Shown here: one piece after another, positions 1-5,353 of the stretch
Position numbering within the stretch: the first letter of the stretch is position 1
Layout: every line of letters begins with the position of its first letter
Assembly: GCA_016190785.1 (NCBI GenBank)
Contig: JACPPX010000092.1
Location: 1-8,869, forward strand
DNA: 8,869 nt
Reading direction: 5' to 3'
Source: Chloroflexota bacterium
GTDB taxonomy: Bacteria > Chloroflexota > Anaerolineae > UBA7937 > JACPPX01
The notes under the pieces: generated by a model
Told to the model about the DNA's origin: nothing
Databases searched by the model: none
What the model saw: the letters and a program-made list of their open reading frames with translations, nothing else
Translations under genes and position numbers: made by a program

Positions 1-419
1 GACTCGATGACTAGATCCAGCCTTCCGGCCTTGTACCCGCGCACGGCCAGAAGCCCGGAGGCCGATTTCTCCAGCCCTAGAGTGGCGGACGCTAAGGCAT
101 CCAACCCCAAACGGAAGCCGAGTTGCCGTTCCACCTCGCGGTGCAGATCCAGAGTGGGGATGCCATCTAAGGGCTGATCCGCATAATGGGCGAGGACCGG
201 ATAATCAAAACCCAGGAGGTTGAAGCCCACCACCAAGGGAACGCGGCGTAAGGTGGCAATCAGGTCCGGGACTTGTTCCTCGCTAAAACTCTGATATTGG
301 TCAGTGGCTGAATCATAGGTTACCGCCACGGCCAGCCGCAGGTCCCCGAAGTTTTCCCGCCCGCCTACCTCGTCAAAGAGTTTCTGAGTCTCTAAATCGA
401 AAACCAGGTAGTGTCCCAT
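1..419 (-). CDS. RNase H-like (DEDD exonuclease-type) domain protein, 3' end missing
   Basis: The gene runs leftward off the window, so only the first 139 residues are visible; no stop codon interrupts them. The start is the ATG at 419-417, 14 bases after the stop of the HEAT-repeat gene, so the two are probably co-transcribed. No clear Shine-Dalgarno sequence is seen. Residues 4-10 form a beta strand ending in D8-L-E10, the first acidic motif of DEDD 3'-5' exonucleases. A second motif lies at residues 64-76 (VGFNLLGFDYPVL), with N67 and D72 where the second acidic residue is expected, followed by TLDL at 89-92. This pattern matches the RNase H-like domains found alone or attached to helicases and PolB-type exonucleases. 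The third motif (Y/H-x3-D) would lie beyond the edge and cannot be checked. A nuclease acting on nucleic acid is likely; the substrate is unknown. Confidence 0.7.
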   Translation of the reverse strand, partial: MGHYLVFDLETQKLFDEVGGRENFGDLRLAVAVTYDSATDQYQSFSEEQVPDLIATLRRVPLVVGFNLLGFDYPVLAHYADQPLDGIPTLDLHREVERQLGFRLGLDALASATLGLEKSASGLLAVRGYKAGRLDLVIE

Positions 420-433
420 TGCCGGGGAGCAGG

Positions 434-1366
434 TTACTCCTCCTCGTCGGAGGCGGGAACTTCTAGGATGCCGCTGGCGAATTCCAGTTGAGAGAGGGCT
501 TCCGCTGCGGCCTCGGCTAGATATTGATCTTCACTAGCTGCGGCCGTGGCCAGAAGCCTTCTGGCCTCCCCGCCCCCGATTTGTCCTAAAGCCCATACCA
601 CGGATTCTTGCACCTCGCGGTCCGCATCCTGGAGCAGCGGGGCGAGAGCGGGTACTGCGGATTTGAGTTCCAGTTCGCCGCAGGCGTGAGCCGCCTCGTA
701 GCGGAGTTCGGGATCTTTATTCTCCAGTTCGGCGATCAAAGTTTTATTCCAGTAGGCATCTAGGCTGCGGCCCATAGCAAAAAGGGCACTGACCCGCATT
801 TTCTGTGCCGGGTCCTGATAAGTCTGGGTGATGATTTCCCTAACTTCCTGATCCCCAAAGTAGGCTATGGCTTCCACTGCTCGGCGCCTCACTTCCAGGT
901 TTTCCTGCGGATTGTGGATCGTTTCCCGCAAAGTTTCTCGCAGCTTCTGGCTAAGTTCGGGGTCTAAATCCTCCATTTCTGCCAGGCGAGAAAACCGTCC
1001 CAAGGCGATCGCTGCCCGGGAGCGAACCTCGGGGGAAGGATCCTGGCGCAGAAGATTAATCAGGTTATGGAGAAGCCAGGGGGTCTCATCCTCAAAAAGA
1101 CCCTCCACGGCGCTGGCTCGCACTTCGGGGTCTTGATCGGAGAGGAGAAAGCGAAAAATATCGTGGAAATCGACCTCGAAGGAGGTCTCACCTATCTCCA
1201 CCAATCCCTCGGCCATCCTCCTCTGTCTCTCCCGGGACAAACCTGCCCAGGCCTCTTTGAACCTCTCCAGATCCTGGAAGAAGAGCCCAGAAAGATGGTA
1301 CAGGGTGCGGATGGAAGGTGGGGAATCTTCTTGGTTCCAGTGTTCTAAGACTTCGGCAACTTTCAT
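434..1366 (-). CDS. HEAT-repeat protein
   Basis: This 310-residue protein has no signal peptide or membrane segment and should be cytoplasmic. From about residue 68 to 295 it is made of paired amphipathic helices of the HEAT type. Recognisable repeat cores include DPEVRASAVEGL (79-90), SPEVRSRAAIALGRF (111-125), NLEVRRRAVEAIAYFG (156-171), KMRVSALFAMG (189-199), DPELRYEAAHACGEL (218-232) and DREVQESVVWALGQIG (249-264). The first 65 residues are helical and less repetitive, and the C-terminus ends in an acidic tail (EEE). HEAT arrays are protein-binding scaffolds, and nothing here shows an enzyme activity. The start is ATG at 1366-1364. There is no Shine-Dalgarno sequence, but a strong promoter sits immediately upstream, which suggests a leaderless transcript. 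The downstream neighbour is the RNase H-like gene. The fold is confident; the role is unknown. Confidence 0.85.
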   Translation of the reverse strand: MKVAEVLEHWNQEDSPPSIRTLYHLSGLFFQDLERFKEAWAGLSRERQRRMAEGLVEIGETSFEVDFHDIFRFLLSDQDPEVRASAVEGLFEDETPWLLHNLINLLRQDPSPEVRSRAAIALGRFSRLAEMEDLDPELSQKLRETLRETIHNPQENLEVRRRAVEAIAYFGDQEVREIITQTYQDPAQKMRVSALFAMGRSLDAYWNKTLIAELENKDPELRYEAAHACGELELKSAVPALAPLLQDADREVQESVVWALGQIGGGEARRLLATAAASEDQYLAEAAAEALSQLEFASGILEVPASDEEE

Positions 1367-1377
1367 TTTATTATCTC

Positions 1378-1406
1378 ATTATATGCTTCTACGAAATAGT
1401 GGTCAA
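1378..1406 (-). promoter_or_regulatory. Sigma-70-type promoter of the HEAT-repeat gene
   Basis: On the minus strand a -35 hexamer TTGACC (1406-1401) is followed by a 17-base spacer and a perfect -10 TATAAT (1383-1378). Only 11 bases separate the -10 from the ATG at 1366. Transcription should start around 1370-1372, leaving a leader of about five bases or fewer. Confidence 0.7.
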
Positions 1407-1426
1407 GACCTAATCTTACTTTGGGT

Positions 1427-1456
1427 TTGAAATTAGTTGGCCTCGGGTTGTAATGC
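1427..1456 (+). promoter_or_regulatory. Possible promoter for the zinc-ribbon/coaX unit
   Basis: TTGAAA (1427-1432) and TAATGC (1451-1456) are separated by 18 bases and lie just upstream of the small zinc-ribbon gene, divergent from the HEAT-gene promoter. The -10 match is mediocre. It is listed because the coaX unit needs a promoter in this 108-base gap and no better candidate is visible. Confidence 0.3.
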
Positions 1457-1474
1457 AGGTTGAGGGGTGCTAGA

Positions 1475-1666
1475 ATGGCAGTCAATATGGGATCCGCAGA
1501 CTCCAAAGACCTGAAGGAAGAATTGCCTCAGAGCAATTTTTCGGTAGTGGCAATCGAAACTGAGGATGTCGAGGCTTGCTGGGTGTGTGGTCATCTTACG
1601 GTGGAGATCCACTGTCGGATCATCTGCCCCAACTGTGGCTTCACCCGCGACTGCTCCGATCCATAA
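1475..1666 (+). CDS. Small Cys-rich zinc-ribbon protein
   Basis: A 63-residue protein starts at the ATG at 1475, which has the Shine-Dalgarno sequence GAGGGG (1462-1467) seven bases upstream. An in-frame TTG at 1460 would put the start inside that ribosome-binding site and is less likely. The N-terminal 30 residues are polar and probably flexible. The C-terminal half carries C35-x2-C38, then C47, C51-x2-C54 and C60. The two CxxC knuckles (CWVC and CPNC), 12 residues apart, are what a zinc ribbon needs; C47 and C60 are extra. The end (CPNCGFTRDCSDP) resembles small zinc-finger proteins of unknown role. It lies 24 bases upstream of the preferred coaX start, so the two are likely co-transcribed. 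I do not recognise a named family. Metal binding is inferred from the cysteine spacing. Confidence 0.7.
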   Translation: MAVNMGSADSKDLKEELPQSNFSVVAIETEDVEACWVCGHLTVEIHCRIICPNCGFTRDCSDP

Positions 1667-1690
1667 ATTGGGATGCGCGTCGGTGGCGAT

Positions 1691-2467
1691 ATGGCCAAAG
1701 GCGATCTTCTAGTAATTGACATCGGAAATACTAATATCGTCCTCGGAATCTATCGAGAGGTAAAGTTGCTGGTTTCCTGGCGGCTGAGCACGGATGCGGA
1801 GAAGATGGCTGACGAGTACAGCGTCTTGCTGCGCGATCTATTCTCCTCGGCTGGGCTAGATACGAGAGCAATCAAAGGGTGTGCTATCTCCTGCGTAGTT
1901 CCTCCCCTTCTCCGTCCTTTTCTGGAGGTGGTCAACAAGCAATTTGGGGTTAAGCCTTTGGTGGTGGGCCCTGGGGTACGCACCGGGGTGCGGATCTTCA
2001 CTGATAATCCGAGGGAAGTGGGGGCGGACCGGATCACCAATGCCGTGGCCGCGGCCAAACTACACGGCCTGCCCGCATTGGTGATCGACTTCGGCACAGC
2101 GACAACTTTCGATGTGGTCTCCAAAGAGGGGGATTATTTGGGCGGAGCAATCGCCCCCGGAGTAGGCATTGCCGCGGAGAGTTTGTGGCGGCGGGCGGCC
2201 CAGTTGCCACGGATCGAACTGGCTTTTCCCCCGGCAGCCATCGGCAAGAACACAATCCAGGCCATGCAATCCGGGGTGCTCCTGGGTTATGTGTCGCTGG
2301 TCGAGGGGATGGTGGAGAGGATCAGCCAGGAGTTGGGGGAGAAGCCGGTGGTTATCGCCACCGGGGGGCTGGCCTCAATGGTGGCCGAAAAAACAAAAGC
2401 CATCCAACGCGTCGAGCCGGAGCTCACCCTGGAGGGATTGCGTCTTATCTATGAGATGAATCAGTAG
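1691..2467 (+). CDS. coaX: Type III pantothenate kinase
   Basis: CoaX phosphorylates pantothenate to 4'-phosphopantothenate with ATP, the first step from vitamin B5 to coenzyme A, in the cytoplasm. It belongs to the acetate and sugar kinase/Hsc70/actin (ASKHA) fold. From the start at 1691 the protein has 258 residues, the usual family length. Visible motifs are the phosphate-binding DIGNTN (10-15), PREVGADR (107-114) with D113, the second phosphate motif DFGTATT (133-139), GGAIAPG (151-157), IGKNT (184-188) and ATGG (224-227). The preferred start has GGTGG four bases upstream and puts the first beta strand at the normal distance from the N-terminus. The in-frame ATG at 1673 would add six residues (MRVGGD) with no ribosome-binding site. 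Type III enzymes are generally not feedback-inhibited by CoA and need a monovalent cation. The pan genes lie just downstream. Confidence 0.93.
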   Translation: MAKGDLLVIDIGNTNIVLGIYREVKLLVSWRLSTDAEKMADEYSVLLRDLFSSAGLDTRAIKGCAISCVVPPLLRPFLEVVNKQFGVKPLVVGPGVRTGVRIFTDNPREVGADRITNAVAAAKLHGLPALVIDFGTATTFDVVSKEGDYLGGAIAPGVGIAAESLWRRAAQLPRIELAFPPAAIGKNTIQAMQSGVLLGYVSLVEGMVERISQELGEKPVVIATGGLASMVAEKTKAIQRVEPELTLEGLRLIYEMNQ

Positions 2468-2512
2468 TCAGCATGGTGCTTGGTTTGGGCAACAGAGCAC
2501 TGTCCAGAAAAG

Positions 2513-2521
2513 TGATATAAT
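2513..2521 (+). promoter_or_regulatory. Extended -10 promoter of the pan operon
   Basis: TGATATAAT is a perfect extended -10 element (TG-n-TATAAT, hexamer at 2516-2521). No good -35 hexamer lies 16-18 bases upstream, which is acceptable for an extended -10 promoter. Transcription should start near 2527-2529, producing a leader of about 150 bases before panB. Confidence 0.6.
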
Positions 2522-2527
2522 ATGTAA

Positions 2528-2679
2528 TGCCATCGACCCCGCGCGAGCGGGACGGTGAGCCGGATCTAGAAAATAAAAACACCGCTTGGATCCCGCAGTG
2601 CGGGACCGAGACGGGCAAAAGATAGAGGCAATTTTGCCCCTCGCTCCCGAGGGGTATTTTATTTAGCAAAGGAGACAGC
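2528..2679 (+). ncRNA. Structured panB leader, candidate pan-motif RNA with attenuator
   Basis: The panB leader is highly structured. Two similar modules occur. The first is a hairpin CCCGC-GCGA-GCGGG (2538-2551), then A and a mini-stem CGG/CCG (2553-2562). The second is TCCCGC-AGT-GCGGGA (2591-2605), then a mini-stem CCG/CGG (2606-2614). The right arm of the first hairpin can instead pair with the left arm of the second (2547-2552 with 2591-2596), extended by CGGTG with CACCG (2553-2557 with 2580-2584). After the second module come an antiterminator-like hairpin (2613-2639) and an overlapping intrinsic terminator (2637-2664). The described pan-motif RNA is found before panB, panC or panD genes, often in tandem, in Chloroflexi, Firmicutes and Deltaproteobacteria, and its position fits here. 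I could not check the bulged-adenosine consensus, so the family name is provisional. Confidence 0.55.
2637..2664 (+). terminator. Intrinsic terminator (attenuator) before panB
   Basis: CCCCTCG (2637-2643), loop CTCC and CGAGGGG (2648-2654) make a perfect 7-bp stem, followed by TATTTTATTT (2655-2664). It lies between the pan promoter and the panB ribosome-binding site, so it can stop transcription before the operon. Its left arm shares CCC (2637-2639) with TTTTGCCC (2632-2639), which can pair with GGGCAAAA (2613-2620). The two hairpins therefore exclude each other. Confidence 0.7.
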
Positions 2680-3522
2680 ATGGAACAGAAACCAGTGACT
2701 ATCCTTGATCTCCAGGCCAAGAAGCGGGAGGGAGTGCCGATCACCATGCTCACCGCTTATGACTACCCCACCGCATTGGCGGTGGACCGGGCAGGGATCG
2801 ATGTCATCCTAGTGGGTGATTCTCTGGCCATGGTGGTCTTGGGCTATGAGAACACCTTGCCGGTAACTATGGAGGAGATGCTGCACCACTGCCGCGCCGT
2901 CCGCCGCGGGGCGGAACATGCGCTGCTTGTAGGAGATATGCCCTTCTTGTCCTATCAGGCCAGCGTGGAGCAGGCAGTGCTCAACGCCGGCCGATTTTTG
3001 AAGGAAGGGGGCATGGCAGCAGTGAAATTGGAAGGTGGTCGGGAGGTGGCCCCCCAAATAAAAGCAATCGTGGCCGCTGGCATTCCGGTGATGGGCCACT
3101 TGGGGCTGACTCCGCAATCCATCCACCAATTGGGTGGCTACCGGGTGCAAGGGAAAAGTACCGCCGCGGCGGAGCGACTTATGGAGGATGCCCAAATTCT
3201 GGAGGAAGCAGGCTGCTTCTCCATCGTCCTGGAGGCCATCCCCGTGGAAGTGGCGGAACGGATCAGCAAATCCCTTTCCATCCCCACTATTGGCATCGGC
3301 GCGGGCCTGGGCTGCGATGGCCAGGTGTTGGTTCTCCACGACCTTCTGGGGATGTTCGACCGCTTCACCCCCAAGTTCGTCAAGAAGTATGCTGACCTCT
3401 TTACGGAGATGACTAAGGCAATAGAAGCCTACCGCGATGATGTTCTGACCCGCCGATTCCCTGGAGCGGAGCATTCTTACAGTTATCCCGTCGGGGAAAA
3501 GGCAGCAGTAAAGGAGAAATAG
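2680..3522 (+). CDS. panB: 3-methyl-2-oxobutanoate hydroxymethyltransferase
   Basis: PanB transfers a hydroxymethyl group from 5,10-methylenetetrahydrofolate to 2-oxoisovalerate, giving ketopantoate, the committed step of pantothenate synthesis. The protein has 280 residues, close to the usual 260-280, and is a cytoplasmic TIM-barrel enzyme. Key signatures are TAYDYPTA (25-32), the metal-binding aspartate in VGDS (D47), D86 in VGDMPF, E118 in KLEGG, MGHLGLTPQ (138-146) and the catalytic-position glutamate E185 in VLEAIP. IGIGAG (204-209) and LGMFDRFTPKF (223-233) are also typical. The start ATG has AGGAG (2670-2674) five bases upstream. It is first in the panB-panE-panC operon, with three bases to the next start, and is controlled by the attenuator leader described separately. 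Confidence 0.96.
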   Translation: MEQKPVTILDLQAKKREGVPITMLTAYDYPTALAVDRAGIDVILVGDSLAMVVLGYENTLPVTMEEMLHHCRAVRRGAEHALLVGDMPFLSYQASVEQAVLNAGRFLKEGGMAAVKLEGGREVAPQIKAIVAAGIPVMGHLGLTPQSIHQLGGYRVQGKSTAAAERLMEDAQILEEAGCFSIVLEAIPVEVAERISKSLSIPTIGIGAGLGCDGQVLVLHDLLGMFDRFTPKFVKKYADLFTEMTKAIEAYRDDVLTRRFPGAEHSYSYPVGEKAAVKEK

Positions 3523-3525
3523 ACC

Positions 3526-4455
3526 GTGCGGGTGACAATAATCGGAGGAGGGGCCATGGGCACTCTCTTCGCTGCCAAACTGGCTCCCCATGCCGAAGTT
3601 TGGGTGGTGAGCAGTCACCCGGATACAGTGGAGGCCCTGAATTCGGATGGGGCCCGGATTTCGCTCGACGGGCGGGAGGTGCAATCTCGAGTCAAGGCCA
3701 CAAGCAACCCTCGCCTCGCATCTCCCGCAGATCTGGCTCTAATCTGTGTCAAAGCCTATGAGACGGAGCGGGCGGCGATCGCCACCTCTCGCCTGCTGGC
3801 CAGCGACGGTATGGTCCTCACCCTGCAGAACGGACTGGGGAATCGAGAAGTCTTGGAAAGGGTTATTCCCTCCGAACAAGTGCTGGTCGGAGTAACTTAT
3901 CTAGGGGCTTCATGGCTGGGCCCCGGTAAAGTGCGGCAGGCGGGTGAAGGTCCAACCTATTTGGTGGCTAAATCCTCTAGTTCAAGTTGGGCCGAAGACA
4001 TTGTTCGGCTCTTTCGCCAGGCGGGACTGGAAAGCGAGGTCCGCCAGGACGGAGATAGTGTCATCTGGGGAAAATTGCTAGTGAACGCGGCGATCAATCC
4101 TCTGACTGCCCTCCTGCGGGTTCCAAATGGAGCCTTGATTTCATCCCCGGCGTTGCGACAGCTCCTCGCTGATGCCGTCTCCGAAGCGGTGGAGGTGGCC
4201 AAGGCAGATAGCATCGCCCTCCCGTATGCAGATCCCACCGCCCAGGTAGAAGAGGTGTGCCGAAGGAGTCGAGACAACCGCTCATCTATGCTCCAGGATG
4301 TCATGCGCAAGCGTCCCACAGAAATAGAGGCAATCAATGGTGCTATTATTCGCGAGGGGGAAAGACTTGGGGTGGATACTCCTCTCCACCGCACTTTGCG
4401 GGGTTTGGTCAAAGCAGTGGAGGGGAGTTATCAACTTCAGGTGAAAACAGAATGA
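3526..4455 (+). CDS. panE: 2-dehydropantoate 2-reductase (ketopantoate reductase)
   Basis: This enzyme reduces ketopantoate to pantoate with NADPH, following directly on PanB. The 309 residues match the family (about 300). The N-terminal Rossmann fold carries GGGAMG (7-12) right after the first strand. Further family marks are CVKAYET (74-80), LQNGLGN (100-106), GVTYLGA (122-128) and WGKLLVNAAINPLTAL (181-196), which holds the catalytic-type lysine K183 and substrate-binding N187 and N191. S253/S254 and E266 in RPTEIEAINGAI (263-274) complete the site. The start is a GTG three bases after the panB stop, with AGGAG (3512-3516) nine bases upstream. A second GTG at 3532 is too far from the ribosome-binding site. 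The stop overlaps the panC start (ATGA at 4452-4455), so translation of the two is probably coupled. Confidence 0.93.
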   Translation: MRVTIIGGGAMGTLFAAKLAPHAEVWVVSSHPDTVEALNSDGARISLDGREVQSRVKATSNPRLASPADLALICVKAYETERAAIATSRLLASDGMVLTLQNGLGNREVLERVIPSEQVLVGVTYLGASWLGPGKVRQAGEGPTYLVAKSSSSSWAEDIVRLFRQAGLESEVRQDGDSVIWGKLLVNAAINPLTALLRVPNGALISSPALRQLLADAVSEAVEVAKADSIALPYADPTAQVEEVCRRSRDNRSSMLQDVMRKRPTEIEAINGAIIREGERLGVDTPLHRTLRGLVKAVEGSYQLQVKTE

Positions 4456-5297
4456 AAGTAGTCAAAACGATTTCTGAACTGAGAGATTCTCGGCGCGGAT
4501 TAAAAGAGCCGGTGGGATTTGTGCCCACTATGGGTTTCCTGCATGAGGGACATCTTTCTCTCGTCCGTCGCTCGCGGGAAGAGTGCCAGAGCACAGTAGT
4601 CAGCATCTTTGTCAATCCAACCCAATTTGGCCCGCAAGAGGACCTGACCCGCTACCCCCGGGATCTGCCGCGAGATCTGGCAATGCTGGAAAAAGAGGGC
4701 ACGGACCTTGTCTTTGTACCCGAGGCAGGCGAGATTTACCCTCGCGGCTTCCAGACCTATGTCCAGGCCGAAGAGTTGACTAAGAGACTAGAGGGGGCCT
4801 TGCGTCCCGGCCATTTCCGCGGGGTGGCCACGGTGGTCACAATACTTCTTAATATAGTGCAACCGCAGCGAGCCTATTGTGGGCAGAAAGACGCCCAGCA
4901 GTCTCTGGTGATTAAGCGCATGGTCCAGGACCTCAATTTGCCGCTAGAGATTGTGGCCTGCCCCACGGTACGGGAGGAAGATGGCCTGGCCATGAGTTCG
5001 CGGAATGTCTATCTTAATCCCCAGGAGAGAAAAGCAGCCTCCGCTTTGAGTCGGGGGCTGTTTGTGGCAGAGAAGGCCTTCCAAGATGGAGAGCGGGATG
5101 GGGAGCAACTGCGGAACATTGTGCGCCAAACCTTGAAAGAGGAGCCATTGGCCCGTATCGATTATATCAGTTGCGCAGATCTGGAGACTTTGCAGGAGTT
5201 GCAACGGATCGAACGAGGTGCGCTTTTATCCCTCGCAGTTTTTATTGGGAAAACTAGGCTGATCGACAATGTGCTCTTAGGGGTGGATTCTTTGTGA
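4452..5297 (+). CDS. panC: Pantothenate synthetase (pantoate-beta-alanine ligase)
   Basis: PanC joins pantoate and beta-alanine through a pantoyl-adenylate intermediate, consuming ATP, to make pantothenate. The 281 residues match the family length. It is a class I adenylate-forming enzyme of the HUP superfamily. PTMGFLHEGH (25-34) contains the HxxH-type nucleotide motif with H31 and H34, followed by FVNPTQF (53-59), RPGHFRGVATVV (118-129), GQKDAQQ (144-150) and the KMSKS-like MSSRN (181-185). The open frame extends 65 codons further upstream inside panE, but that part has no similarity to the family. The ATG at 4452 overlaps the panE stop and has AGGTG (4439-4443) eight bases upstream. It is the last gene of the operon and a strong terminator follows. 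Its beta-alanine supplier panD is not nearby. Confidence 0.96.
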   Translation: MKVVKTISELRDSRRGLKEPVGFVPTMGFLHEGHLSLVRRSREECQSTVVSIFVNPTQFGPQEDLTRYPRDLPRDLAMLEKEGTDLVFVPEAGEIYPRGFQTYVQAEELTKRLEGALRPGHFRGVATVVTILLNIVQPQRAYCGQKDAQQSLVIKRMVQDLNLPLEIVACPTVREEDGLAMSSRNVYLNPQERKAASALSRGLFVAEKAFQDGERDGEQLRNIVRQTLKEEPLARIDYISCADLETLQELQRIERGALLSLAVFIGKTRLIDNVLLGVDSL

Positions 5298-5322
5298 GTT
5301 CCATTGTGGAGGTAAAGTTAGC

Positions 5323-5353
5323 AGGGCTCGCTTGGTCGAGCCCTCGGTTTTTT
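5323..5353 (+). terminator. Intrinsic terminator of the pan operon
   Basis: AGGGCTCG (5323-5330), loop CTTGGT and CGAGCCCT (5337-5344) form a perfect 8-bp stem, followed after CGG by six Ts (5348-5353). It lies between convergent genes. The T tract is on the plus strand only, so it mainly ends the pan transcript; no comparable T run follows the stem in the other direction. Confidence 0.85.

Noticed and set aside
2528..2679. T-box leader as the explanation for the panB leader
   Set aside because: The conserved T-box sequence around GGGTGGNACCGCG is absent, and the operon is not an aminoacyl-tRNA synthetase or amino-acid gene set.
2809..3684. Long open frame on the minus strand (291 codons) antisense to panB and panE
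   Set aside because: It lies entirely opposite two clear pan genes with all family motifs. Its translation is rich in His, Gln and Cys and has no recognisable domain, so it is a shadow of codon bias.
4257..4451. Upstream extension of the panC frame by 65 codons
   Set aside because: This part overlaps the conserved end of panE and has no similarity to PanC. The ATG at 4452 overlaps the panE stop and gives the normal protein length.
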